This document shows positions 1-9,239 of a stretch of 16,392 bases of DNA, one piece after another; the stretch's first letter is position 1; each line of letters starts with the position of its first letter. The stretch is from Clarireedia homoeocarpa (taxonomy: Eukaryota; Ascomycota; Leotiomycetes; Helotiales; Rutstroemiaceae), in assembly GCA_001465935.1 (NCBI GenBank), contig LNKV01000094.1, positions 52,044-68,435 on the forward strand, written 5' to 3'. The position numbers and the translations under genes are program-made. The notes below the pieces were generated by a model that did not search any database, was not told where the DNA came from, and saw only the letters and a list, made by a program, of their open reading frames with translations.

Positions 1-1120
1 ATTTATAATCTCTAAAATTAATTTACTAATTATATAAATATTATATATTTATATCAGATATACTATATTTACTCTAGGTTCTAGTCTATCTAGTTAGAGC
101 TATTTTATAACTAATTATCTATATATTAGTAACTTTTTCTTTTTTATTTAAACTAAGTTTTTATTAAATAATAAACTTTTAGTATATAAGGTTTTCAACT
201 AAGAGTTTATATTTATTATATAATCTATAATAATTAATTAATTATCTAATAATAGTAATAATAATAATATTAATATTAATATTAATATTAAATTATTAAA
301 ATAAATATAAATAATTAATTAAATTCTTTATTATATAATAGATTAAGATTATTAATTAGTTATTTTTATATATAAATTTATTTTATTTATATCTATTAAT
401 ATTACTATTATTAACTTTATTATTATTATTTCGAAAATATTATTTTTAAATTACTCTCTTCTTTTTATAAATAAATAGTAATTTCGAGAGTATATTTATA
501 ATAATTTATAATAAATAGTTTTAATTTTATTAAAATAAAATATAATCTTTATATAAAACTATATTTAAGATATATAACTTTTAATAATATATTCTTTATA
601 TATAAATACTATATTTATTTAAAATAAAAATACTTTTATTTCTAATAATTATAATAAATATTATAAATAAGATTTTATATCTTTTCTAATTTATATCTAG
701 TTTATTAAATATTAAAATAATATTTATAATAATTATAAATAGTAAGATTATAATATTTATTATTATATTATTATTAAAGTTTTATTTAATAGTTTATTAG
801 ATAATTTTAATAATAATACTAATAATAAATATAATAAAAATAATTTAAATAAGATTCTAATTAAATCTAAGTTAATAAATAAAATAACTATTAATTTAAT
901 AGTTTTTATAATTAGTATTTCTTATAAGAATCTAATTATCTTTTAAGATATATATAAAAAATTTTTATTTATTTATAAATATAATTCTTTTAATTTATTA
1001 TAAGTTTATATATAATTATTAAATAATATTTAAACTTAGTTTTAACTTTTATATAATATTTAAAATAAATAATAAATTCTTATAAAATTAAAAAACTTTT
1101 TAATTTTTATTAATTCTTAT
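1..1120. other. Unassigned AT-rich, RIP-mutated DNA
   Basis: This stretch is almost pure A/T with virtually no CpA or TpG, the same signature as the retroelements further right. I read both strands and found no conserved retroelement motif (no RT, integrase or zinc-knuckle relic) and no RNA gene. All long frames are broken by TAA/TAG. A faint Asn/Lys-rich open stretch on the + strand around 795-960 is what any AT-rich sequence would give, so I do not call it. Because RIP acts on duplicated DNA, the block is probably an old repeat or the flank of one. It ends abruptly at about 1120, where the less mutated LTR of element A begins. Confidence 0.6.
248..292. repeat. AAT/ATT microsatellite
   Basis: A run of AAT triplets (interrupted once by AGT) passes into a perfect ATTAAT-type hexamer run. 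It is simple-sequence DNA with no coding meaning that I can see. Such tracts arise easily in DNA driven to A/T by RIP, followed by replication slippage. Confidence 0.75.
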
Positions 1121-1343
1121 TATTATAACGAGACTACTAGTTAAGACACTAAATAACCTTAGAATTAACAACTAAAGAGCTAAGAGGATTATAAGGATCC
1201 GAAGACTTATATATAGGAAGAGGTTATATACTTAATTATATATATACTAATATATACTAATATATACTTGATATCTAACTCACCCCCAGAGAGGTTATAT
1301 CCTTATATAGTATCGTGATAATTTAGTCGGAATTATTATATCA
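1121..1343 (-). repeat. 3' LTR of element A
   Basis: On the - strand a polypurine tract is followed directly by TGATATAATAATTCCGAC, a normal TG start for a fungal LTR. I place the other end at about 1121, where composition changes sharply from nearly pure A/T. The + strand there starts TATTATAACGAGAC, which would be TG-initial before RIP and roughly mirrors the other end. That gives an LTR of about 220 bp, a usual size for fungal Gypsy elements. It contains two copies of AGAGGTTATAT (1219-1229 and 1290-1300). The outer end is inferred. No second copy exists in the window to confirm it, and no target-site duplication could be tested. Confidence 0.6.
1241..1270. repeat. Three tandem 10-bp units inside the LTR
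   Basis: The unit TATATACTAA occurs twice exactly (1241-1250, 1251-1260) and once in altered form ending in TTG (1261-1270). Short tandem arrays are common in the U3 region of LTRs and can carry promoter elements, but nothing here shows a function. It could equally be slippage in AT-rich DNA. Confidence 0.7.
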
Positions 1344-1358
1344 CCCCCCCCTTCTAAA
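1344..1358 (-). other. Polypurine tract of element A
   Basis: The + strand has eight C residues followed by TTCT and an A run. On the - strand this reads as a purine block, AGAAGGGGGGGG, immediately before the LTR's TG. In LTR retrotransposons this tract resists RNase H and primes plus-strand DNA synthesis, and it always abuts the 3' LTR. Position and orientation match the - strand pol gene. The G run has survived because its complement is CpC, not CpA. Confidence 0.8.
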
Positions 1359-1547
1359 AAAACTCGCTCTCGAGCGTCCTAATTACTTTATTAATTATTA
1401 TCTTAATTGTATATTCTTAAAGTTTCTTCTTGAATAAATATAAATAACTTAAATAGTTTGTAATAAATAAATATAGTATAACTACAAGAATAATAATACT
1501 AGTATCTCAATTTAACTTTATATTTTAAATATTATAAAGTCTAAGAA
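1359..1547 (-). other. Non-coding 3' end of element A
   Basis: About 190 bases lie between the end of the pol frame and the polypurine tract. I see no further conserved domain. The part next to the tract holds CGCTCTCGAGCG, an imperfect palindrome and the most GC-rich spot nearby. An untranslated stretch of this length between pol and the LTR is normal. Confidence 0.6.
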
Positions 1548-1679
1548 TCACTTTTTATTTACTATAGTTATCGGATAGTCTCCTTTAGTATAGTTATAGT
1601 TGTCTTCTCTAGATTTCTATAATCGAAGCTATTCGGGGAGAAGTATTAGAGGGCCAGGTACCTTTAGGTTAGCTCGATA

Positions 1680-2075
1680 GAAATCTCAAAGTAATACTAA
1701 AGATGTCTTGAGATCTGATACTTTGTACTAAACTAGATCGATATTGTAGTCTCTTTATTATATATAATACTCTAATAACCTTCGTTTTAAATAGCAAGCT
1801 AGTATTTACTCTACTTTATATTTATTTATTCTTATTATATTAATTAGCGGAGGTAGTTTATTATACTAGCTTAGTAATAGATTATCGGCTACTTTCCTTA
1901 ACTTATCAATTAGGAATATATTATAGATTTGTATAATACTAGATAGATCTAGATAATAAAAATAACTAATATATTCTAAGATTTTAAAGTATCTATTAAT
2001 AAAATAATCCAGCTTCTTAGATAGCTATTATATTAGTAGATATTGTATATTCAACTAGATATAGTTACTAACTTA
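1680..2075 (-). other. GPY/F module and chromodomain of element A
   Basis: Downstream of the integrase core the frame holds the GPY/F-type region (around 1900-2075, with S-K-K-L-D followed by F-K-I-L). It then gives a chromodomain (around 1680-1835) with E-Y-Y-I/V-type spacing, W-R-D-Y reduced to stop-R-D-Y, and an L-K-x-S-x-x-L-L end. Chromodomains bind methylated histone H3 and direct chromovirus integrase to heterochromatin; that is family knowledge, not shown here. The aromatic cage Trp codons have become stops, as expected from TGG to TAG. Confidence 0.8.
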
Positions 2076-2199
2076 GAAGTCTACTAACTAGTAATACTTA
2101 TTTATTTATTTGGCTATTTGCTTTTAAGTAGTTATAATAGTAAAGCGAGTATATTCTAAAGTTTCACGATTATAATAAATATAAATATAAGTATCTTAG

Positions 2200-2760
2200 A
2201 TATTAAAGTCGTTGACTAAGAGATATTTAGTTAGCTTCTAATCTTATATAGCTTTAAGAGTATATCTATAAAGTACTTTAAAGAGTAGTAAGTTATTAAG
2301 AAAAGAATATAATAGAGTTAACTATATATAATCTATTATTAGTAGGAATTCGAACTAGTTATCTTGATAATAATTAATAAAAAGTCTTAACTACTTTTAT
2401 AAATACTAGTTATAAACTTCTATCTACCTATTAGTCTAGAGATAGTTAGTAGTAAAAAGCTTAATCTTGATTTCAAGGATATTATTAAACTTAGTCTAGA
2501 ATAAGAATATAAACTAAAAACTTCGATCAGATAGTATTATTGTAAATAGGCTATAGTACTAGTAAATATATAAGATATAAAACTTAATCTAGTCTCTTAT
2601 AATAATAGTCTTATAATATAAGATTGTAATAACTTACTTACTTAGTCGATTGATAATAATAAGTATATTATTATATTTATACTTATTCTTATTAAAACTA
2701 TAATAATCTATTATAATATATTCTTATATATAAGTCGGAACTAGTAATAGATAGAATAGT
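2200..2760 (-). other. Integrase catalytic core of element A
   Basis: The core is read from 2708 downward. The catalytic triad can be placed as Asp at 2708-2706, Asp at 2528-2526 (in L-S-D-R) and Glu at 2420-2418 (in I-E-V-Y-N). The spacing is 60 and 36 codons, the D-x59-D-x35-E arrangement of Gypsy integrases. All three residues are still present although many others are changed, including D-R-L-S-K to N-R-L-S-K at 2651-2637. The HHCC zinc-binding part should lie just above 2760 but is too altered for me to mark residues. Integrase would insert the cDNA copy into the genome. This copy cannot be translated. Confidence 0.87.
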
Positions 2761-3269
2761 CCGAATATCTTATCTCTCGGAACTAAGCTTCGACAATATA
2801 TATAGTAATTGTAAATATATATAATAATATTATTCTTTATAAAGTACTAATAATAATACTCTTTAAGAAATAAGTAAGTCTTTCTAATATTTAAATAAAT
2901 TATAATAACAGAGTTATATACTTTATAAATAAGAAAAGTCTTTAGATTCTTAATATTAGAGACAATAAAGTAGCTTTTATAAAGTAATAAACCTTCCTTA
3001 ACTTCGATCTTAAATTTAGATTTTGATTTTCCTTAATTTACTATAATTCGTAAAGTTTATAAAGAATTATAATCGCGGTTCACTTATAAAATATAAGTAA
3101 CTAGATTAATAAAACTTATAAAATTCGTAAAAATATTTACTTCGAAAACAGATTCGTTAAAATAATCGTGTATATAGAAAGCTAAAATCCGAGGGTCTAG
3201 CTTCTTATTCTTAAGTAATTATTAAATATATTATTCTTTTTTAAACTTATTTTAAAAATCTAATTTATC

Positions 3270-3640
3270 TTCTTTCTAAGTAAGAGTATCTACTACGAAG
3301 TTATTCTTACTAAAGCGATATACAATAAGGAAATAATAATTAGCTAAGAGTTTAGTTTATCGAGCTTACTAGATATTAAATACTTTAGTTATTATAAAGT
3401 ATTCTAAAACTTTATAATCAGTATAAACTCGGATCTAATATAGAGTATTTGTTAACTTAGTATACTAATATAAGAATAACTTTATAATCGCAAGTATTTC
3501 TTTATTATAAACCTTATAATTAAACTTAACTGGTTATATTGTTTTTAAGAAGTATATAACTAAGAACTAGTTATTATTATATTTCTAAGATAGTATACTT
3601 ACTATAACTTTGTCCGATATATTAGTTTCAAGTATACAAA
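3270..3640 (-). other. RNase H domain of element A
   Basis: The domain starts with I-L-E-T-N-I-S-D (3635-3612); the Asn at 3623-3621 replaces the first catalytic Asp (GAT to AAT). It continues with an N-Y-K-V-Y-N-K-E-I-L-A-I block, where the family has N-Y-E-I-Y-D-K-E-L-L-A-I. Next comes T-D-Y-K-V-L-E-Y-F, and it ends near V-V-D-T-L-T with the last Asp intact at 3290-3288. This enzyme would remove genomic RNA from RNA/DNA hybrids. It is in frame with RT above and integrase below. Confidence 0.87.
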
Positions 3641-4039
3641 GAAGATTATAGTTATAATATTATAAAAGTAAAGTAGAAGTTAATATTTACTTAAGTATAT
3701 TAAATAACTACTAATAATTAGTATCGAAGTTAAAGTAAGTTATAACTTTTATTAGATTAATAAAAGGTTTTATAATTATACTAAAGTTATAAATAAATCG
3801 TCGATAAAAGTTATAGAAGTCTAAAAATAACTAAATACTTTTAAGTATAATCGGATATATCTATTTCTAGATAATAGTAACCTTTTCAAGATCAACTTCG
3901 ATATTATTAGTTAAGATAATAAAATTAAAGTACTTTATATATTTAATATCAAACTCGTATTTCTTAAGATTAGCTTATAGACTAGTATTCTTAAGTCTTT
4001 AAAGTATTTAGATAATATAAGCTATATATTTAAACTTAT

Positions 4040-4570
4040 TTTCTAAGTAAATTAAGATATTATCAAAGTAAACAATATAAAAAATATTAAGAAAATCAAA
4101 TAAAATATTATTTATATAATACTAATATATAGCCGGGCTATTAGTTAGTCTAAATAGTATAATTTTATATTTGTATATTCTATACTATATACAGAATATA
4201 ATATACTTTTTAGAGGTTAGGTCTATATAAATACGATAGAATATTTAATAAATATCTAATTTAATAAAGACTTTTATTTTTAAAAACTTAATTAAAATCT
4301 TATTAATAAATAAAAGTAGATATCTATTCTTATAAGTAAAAGTATTCAGAACTTAGAAGTTAATATATAAACGAAGAGAACTATTAGATTTTCTTATAAA
4401 TAGAATAGGAATTATAAAAGATATTTAACTTAACTTAATAAAGCTTTTAAGTAGATTATCTATAATATATTCTTTAATTACTTTTAGCTTTTCTAATAAT
4501 ATCTTATAAAGTAAGTTGTATTTAAGAGCTTTTTCTCTATCACCCTCTAATTAGATCTTATAGTTATATA
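4040..4570 (-). other. Reverse transcriptase domain of element A
   Basis: Reading downward from about 4566 the frame gives L-E-G-D-R-E-K-A-L-K-Y, then the strand-A motif K-L-D-I with its Asp intact. After this comes F-R-L-T-N-S-P-A (family F-G-L-T-N-A-P-A), and Y-F-D-N at 4070-4059 in place of Y-L-D-D, so the second active-site Asp is lost by GAT to AAT. The order and spacing are those of fungal Ty3/Gypsy RT. Several TAA/TAG stops fall at Gln or Trp positions. Confidence 0.9.
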
Positions 4571-5150
4571 AGTAATAAAGTAGAAGAAGGTCGAACTTAG
4601 ACTTCGAGAATATATATATATATATTATATATTTAGTTGATATAAGTGGTTTAGTATTAATATTTATAAGAGAGTATATAATAGTAAAATAGTTAATCGA
4701 GACTAGTAACTATATAACTAGAATAACTAAGTTTTACTTAGATATTTACTACTTCTTTTACTAGTTAATTAGACTCTCGACCTTTTATAAAGTAATTATA
4801 AAGAATTTATTATTACTATCCTTTTTATAAATATAGTTTATCGTTATAGTAGAGATCGTATATATCTTTATAATACTTAGCTTATATTATATAAAAAGGA
4901 TCTAGAAAGGTTTTAGAAGTCTCTTAGACTTAGTATTAAATATAAGAGTTATAGACTCGACTAGTTTCAATTCTTTTTTTATATAGATAATAGAATATTT
5001 AACTTAGACTTTATAGAATAAACTCTTTATAATTATAATAACTTTATCTTTAGTAAAGGAAGCCGGGCTATTACTTAAGATATTAAGCAGATTTGTTTGG
5101 AGGTAGGGTAATAAATATATAATAAATAAATTTAATATTTTTCCGTTTAT
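4571..5150 (-). other. Protease-RT linker of element A
   Basis: The same frame continues upstream of RT. It includes a stretch around 4800-4850 resembling the linker after the protease in fungal Gypsy polyproteins (an F-F-I-I-T-L-x-K-V-E block). I looked for the aspartic protease D-S-G triad above it, between about 4900 and 5390, and could not identify one. The protease is therefore either missing, too mutated, or of a divergent type. Confidence in the exact limits is low. Confidence 0.45.
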
Positions 5151-5394
5151 ATATTATTTTTTAGTAATAACCGTACTAATAAAAAATAACTATTTCCGAT
5201 AAATTTTTAAGTCTAGATAATTCTAGTTAAATTTATAGTCCTGACACTTTATATTAGTTTAATAGACCCTATTTATTGTTTTAGGCTTATATAAACAAGC
5301 TTTAATATTATAAGATTTTATATATATTTAGTTTATAAATAGCTCTTTAAATTAAATAAAATGTTTTTAAATATAGTCAATTAGTACTCGATTC
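5151..5394 (-). other. Upstream end of element A, coding status unclear
   Basis: The - strand pol frame can be followed with ordinary RIP-type stops, and one stretch near 5245-5260 still shows K-C-Q-D. I cannot match it to gag, a zinc knuckle or protease. C and G content falls toward 5395, where the tandem repeat begins. About 1.5 kb of gag, leader and 5' LTR that a complete element needs is not here. Confidence 0.4.
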
Positions 5395-5632
5395 TTAATA
5401 AGCTATTTATATCCTAGTATTATTATATATATATTTAAGTAAGTGATTAGAAAAGAGATAAATAATTAAATATAACTATCGATTATAAAGTTTATTAAAA
5501 TATAATAAGTAANTTAATAAACTATTTATATTTTAATATTATTATATATATATTTAAATAAATAATTAAAAAGAGAGTAAATAACTAGATATAATTATTA
5601 ATTATAAGGTTTATTAAAATATAATAAATAAT
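5395..5632. repeat. Two 119-bp tandem copies differing by transitions
   Basis: Unit 1 (5395-5513) begins TTAATAAGCTATTTATATCC and unit 2 (5514-5632) begins TTAATAAACTATTTATATTT. They align end to end without a net gap. The differences I see are C/T or G/A changes, mostly with the C or G in unit 1, so unit 2 has suffered more RIP; a few changes go the other way, in a purine run and near its end. The pair sits where moderately mutated element A gives way to heavily mutated element B. It may be a true tandem duplication, the ends of two related longer repeats meeting, or two contig ends joined without merging. Confidence 0.8.
5513..5513. other. Single ambiguous base (N) at the repeat junction
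   Basis: This is the only non-ACGT symbol in the window. It is the last base of the first tandem unit, aligned with T5632 in the second. Its placement at the exact seam suggests an assembly join or unresolved consensus call, not a random sequencing error. Confidence 0.9.
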
Positions 5633-6270
5633 TAAAAGTCTATTCTAATTATTATATCTTTTAATTTATAAAGATATTTTTAAATATTTAATTATAAGTT
5701 TAAAATTATAATAAAATTATTAAAGAAATTATTATGATTTATAAAACTTAAAGACTTTAGATTTAAGTTATATAAAGTAATTAGTAGAATCTTAAGTAGA
5801 GAGCTTATATAATACTAGTTACTAGCTCGATAACTCGATAAAATTAGAGTAAGTAAATAAGTAAGTAAAGTAATAAGAATAATTATAAAAAGAATAAAAG
5901 TTTATATAATTAGAATATATTTTATTAAGTATATAAAGTTTTATATTTAATTTAAATAGTAATCTTAATTATTATTTAATTATTACTTGATTACTACTTT
6001 ATCTTATAATCTCTTATTTAATTACTTTAATTTTAAATCTATTTAGTTATCTAACTACTTTTATATAATTAGAGAATCGAGAATATAATATTTTAAATAT
6101 TTAAATTACTTTAAATACTAAATTATAAAATTATATTTAGATTAAATAATATTTTATCTTTTTAAACTAGAAGTTAGTAAGTAACTACTTTAGTTATTAT
6201 AATACTATTTATTATAATAATTTAATCTATTTAAATTAAAATCAATTTACTTAATATATTCTTAAGAAAG
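5633..6270 (+). other. 5' region of element B (leader/LTR candidate, unresolved)
   Basis: There are about 640 bases before the first recognisable gag sequence of element B. A 5' LTR and primer-binding site are expected here. I compared it by eye with the 10640-11040 region downstream of pol and could not find a convincing LTR pair. Heavy RIP could hide one. From about 5990 the + strand reads as a Ser/Thr/Asn-rich frame that may be the gag N-terminus, but no start codon can be chosen since ATG has been erased nearly everywhere. Confidence 0.4.
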
Positions 6271-6420
6271 TAATTTAAATTTAAGATTTTTATTATATAA
6301 ATCAAACTTTATATTAGATTTAATTTAGTAAAGTTTATTATAAATATAAATAAAATATTATAAATCGTTTTATTCTTTAAAGAACTAGCTTTCAATTAAG
6401 TCTAACTATTTCTTAAAGAC

Positions 6421-6990
6421 TTTTTAATTAATAAAACTATAAATAAAGATATTTTTATTATTATAAGAGAGAAAATTAAAAAGATTTTTAGAATTTTTAA
6501 AGATTTTAAAAAGAAAATCGTAGTAGTATTTAATAATATTAATTCGAAAAGAAATATTAAATAAATATTATAAAGTCTATAATAAATAAGTTTAATAATT
6601 AATTATACTATTTAGTTCTAATAATATAAAATGAAAATAAAATAGAATAATAAAATACTTTAAACTTAATATTATTAAAACTTAAAAAATAATATTAAAG
6701 ATAAATTATTCTAGTTAAACAATTTAAATAATTTTAAAGAATTAATAACTTTAATAATTAAAATCGATAATTACTTATATAAATAAACTTTTAAATATAA
6801 AAGATGATATAACTAGATAAAAAATTAGAAACTTTAAAAGAAGAATTATTAGTTAGAACTAATAAAGTTAAATATAATTTAAAAAAGTAAAAGACTATTT
6901 AAAAAAAAATTAGAAAAATATCGAAAAGAAGGTTTTTATTTTAAATATAGAAAACTAGAGTATCAAGTTAATATATATAAATAGAATCAA
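6421..6990 (+). other. Gag core and CCHC zinc-knuckle relic of element B
   Basis: The frame gives a Gag core with I-R-E-K-I-K-K-I-F, then K-M-K-I-K-stop-N (a W-N in the family) and F-K-E-L-I-T-L-I-I-K-I-D-N-Y-L, the conserved end of the retrotransposon Gag domain. A basic stretch then leads to the nucleocapsid knuckle: Tyr codons at 6937, 6946, 6961 and 6976 sit exactly in C-x2-C-x4-H-x4-C spacing. All four zinc ligands have thus become Tyr (TGY to TAY, CAY to TAY). Gag would form the virus-like particle and the knuckle would bind the RNA. Confidence 0.85.
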
Positions 6991-7299
6991 GAATAAAAGT
7001 AATAGAAAAGTTATATTTAGTAATTTAAAATAATATAATTTCTTTAACTAAAATTAGTAATAAAATACTTAGAATATAAACTAATATTAAAATAAAAATA
7101 TATTTATTTTTTATAGATAGTATATTATAATAACTATTATTTGATTTATTAGTCTAATAAAAATAAAGTAAAATAATACTTTTAAAAACTTAGAAATAAA
7201 AAAGCTAGAAAAGTTTAAAATTCTAATAATTTAAAATAGTAATTAAAATTAATTAAAAGATAAGTTTAGATTTTTTATTCGATTAAATTAAATAAATAA

Positions 7300-7470
7300 A
7301 AACTCTAAATTATAATTAACTTAGAAGTTATAAGAAATTTTATAATATTAGAAAATATAAAAATTATAAGATTTAAGATTTAATCGAAAACTTAATTATA
7401 TTTATTATAATTAATAAATAGTTAATTAGTTAATAAAGATAGAATAATTCGATAAGAATTATAAAATATA
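7300..7470 (+). other. Aspartic protease relic of element B
   Basis: At 7318-7341 the frame reads N-L-E-V-I-R-N-F-I where Gypsy proteases have D-S-G-A-T-x-N-F-I. Each change is a RIP-type transition (GAC to AAC, TCA to TTA, GGA to GAA, GCT to GTT, ACA to ATA). The catalytic Asp is therefore lost at 7318-7320. The sequence after it continues with the spacing of a retropepsin. The protease would cut the Gag-Pol precursor. It lies in frame between the Gag knuckle and RT. Confidence 0.75.
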
Positions 7471-7839
7471 ATAATATAAATTACTAATTATAAAGAATAA
7501 ATATAACTCGATATTATATTATTAGATAAATATTAAATAATCTTAATAATATTATAGATATATTAGTATAATTTAAAAATAAATTAGATTATAAAAAAAA
7601 TCTATTTAGATTATTATAATTATAGTTAGTCGAATATATAAAAGCCTATAAAATTGATATCTTGAAAAGAGTTAAAGATAATAATATTTAAAAGATAAGA
7701 TACTAAGAATATCTAGAATCTCTTATTAAAATAAATACTAATATAATATAAGAAATATACTCGAATATTCGAAGAATATCTTATTAAGAAAATACTTCTA
7801 GAATATAAGTTTTAAGATTATAAGATTAAATTAGAAAAA

Positions 7840-8660
7840 GGAAAAAAACTATCTTTTTATTTATTAATATTATTTTTAAAAACGAAGTTAAAAAGATTAT
7901 AAGAATATATTAATAAGATATTAATTAAAAGATTTATATAAGAATTATTATTATTAGCTAATATATTAATATTCTTTATATTTAAATTAAAAGATATAAA
8001 AGAAAAATTAATAATAGATTATAAAAAACTTAATAATATTACTATTAAAAATCAATATTCTTTATTATTAATAAATAAATTATAAGATCGATTAGAATAA
8101 ACTAAGATTTTTATAAAACTAAACTAAAAGTTAAAATTCAATTTAATTAAAATCAAGAAAGAATATAAATAAAAAACTATTTTTTATATTTAATTTAGAT
8201 ATTTTAAATATCTTATTATATTATTTAGACTTATAAATATATTTATAATATATATATATCTAGTTTATAATTTACTTTATAAATAACTCGATATATATTA
8301 TATTTACTATTTAAATAATATACTAATCTTTTCGAAAATAAAAGTAAAATATATTAAAATTATTTAAAATATATTATAGATCTTAATAAATATAAATATC
8401 TTATTTAAGTTTAAGAAATATATATTTTATATTATTAAAATAGAATTTTTAAAATAGATTATTAATATCGAAGAATTTAAAATAAACTTAAAGAAAGTAA
8501 GTAATATATTTAAATAATAATAACTAAAGAATATTAAAAGAGTTTAATTCTTTTTAGAATTTATAAACTTTTATAAAAGATTTATTAAAAGATATTCTTT
8601 TATTACTATACTATATATAAAATTAACTAAAAAAGAAAGAGTATTTATATAAAATAATAA
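7840..8660 (+). other. Reverse transcriptase domain of element B
   Basis: The domain opens with an L-K-R-L-x-E-Y-I-N-K-I-L block, followed by a K-L-I-I-D-Y-K-K-L-N-N-I-T-I-K-N-Q-Y motif (family K-L-R-x-C-V-D-Y-R-x-L-N). Strand-A K-L-D is K-L-N, with Asn at 8122-8124. The F-R-L-I-N-I block (family F-G-L-T-N-A-P) comes next. The active site Y-L-N-N-I-L-I-F-S has both Asp replaced by Asn (8314-8319). The thumb (F-L-E-F-I-N-F-Y-K-R-F-I-K) reaches to about 8600. All three catalytic Asp are gone, so no activity is possible. Confidence 0.9.
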
Positions 8661-8739
8661 AGTTTAAATCGCTTTTAAAACTCTAAAGAAAGTATTTTTA
8701 AAAGTACTAATCTTTATTATATTTAATTTAAAAAAAGAA

Positions 8740-9120
8740 ATTATAATCGAAACTAATATATCAGATTTTATATTTAAAATAGTTTTTAGTTAAGTAAGTA
8801 AGAATAAGAAATAATAATTAATAGTCTTTTATTTAAAGAAACTATTATTAATAGAATTAAATTATAAAATCTATAATAAGAAACTATTTATAATAATCAA
8901 TATATTTAGAGAATAAAGAGTTTATTTAAAGGAATTAAAATATCTAGTATAAATATATATAGATTATAAGAATTTAATTTACTTTATAATTATAAAACAG
9001 TTTATTTAATAATAAGTTAAATAAATAAAATTATTAACTTTATATAACTTTTATATTTTATATATTAAGAATATAAAAAATACTAAAATCAATACTTTTA
9101 ATAGAAAACTAGAATATAAA
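8740..9120 (+). other. RNase H domain of element B
   Basis: It starts with I-I-I-E-T-N-I-S-D-F (Asn 8755-8757 for the catalytic Asp). It continues with L-L-L-I-E-L-N-Y-K-I-Y-N-K-K-L, where the family has L-N-Y-E-I-x-D-K-E-L-L, and then I-D-Y-K-N-L-I-Y-F with its Asp intact at 8962-8964. The end comes near N-T-F-N-R-K, the counterpart of A-D-A-L-S-R. The domain is in the same frame as RT and integrase. Confidence 0.87.
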
Positions 9121-9239
9121 GAAAATAAAATATATAAATTATATATAATTCTTAAATAAGAAAATAATATACTAGTTTTTAATAAGATATAATTAGTAAC
9201 TATATTAATATTGAATAATATTATAATATAAAAAAGAAT

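Larger units (their letters stand above)
1548..5099 (-). pseudogene. pol: Element A pol polyprotein fossil (linker-RT-RNase H-integrase-chromodomain)
   Basis: This is a single - strand frame (codons starting at 1550, 2699, 3635, 4073 and 4619, all in phase) that keeps Gypsy Pol in order. RT has an F-x-L-T-N-x-P-A-type block just before its active site, and Y-F-D-N where Y-L-D-D is expected. RNase H has E-T-N-I-S-D and T-D-Y-K. Integrase has the D-D-E residues. The frame ends with a GPY/F module and a chromodomain. It is full of TAA/TAG stops at places where the family has Gln or Trp, as RIP predicts. A TGA at 1686-1688 sits where Arg is usual and cannot come from CpA mutation; CGA to TGA is likelier. 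The next in-frame TGA at 1548-1550 is my candidate for the original end. The upper limit is approximate: recognisable homology fades near 5050. It is not functional. Confidence 0.88.
1121..5394 (-). mobile_element. Element A: Ty3/Gypsy chromovirus, 5'-truncated, moderately RIP-mutated
   Basis: An LTR retrotransposon lies on the - strand. Read from high to low coordinates it shows a linker after protease (about 4600-5050), reverse transcriptase (about 4040-4570), RNase H (about 3270-3640), integrase (about 2200-3000), GPY/F module, chromodomain (about 1680-1835), polypurine tract and LTR. This order (RT-RH-IN) defines Ty3/Gypsy, and the chromodomain places it among chromoviruses. The pol frame is kept without net shift over more than 1000 codons, so the damage is substitutions only. 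C, G, CpA and TpG are clearly commoner here than in the flanks, which suggests the youngest insertion in the window. No gag, zinc knuckle or 5' LTR was found before the tandem repeat at 5395, so the 5' part is deleted or lost at an assembly join. The right boundary is uncertain. Confidence 0.9.

Noticed and set aside
1281..1290. A second polypurine tract and LTR start inside the LTR
   Set aside because: The five-C run followed on the - strand by TGAG resembles the real tract, but its purine run is short and interrupted, and it lies inside the LTR as defined by the better tract at 1344-1358.
4607..4628. TATA-box promoter in the alternating TA run
   Set aside because: It lies inside the coding frame of element A, and alternating TA is what RIP produces. 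No other promoter evidence exists.
7110..7125. Protease active site as I-D-S at 7113
   Set aside because: It is out of frame with gag and pol. The in-frame N-L-E-V-I-R-N-F-I at 7318 matches the family block far better.
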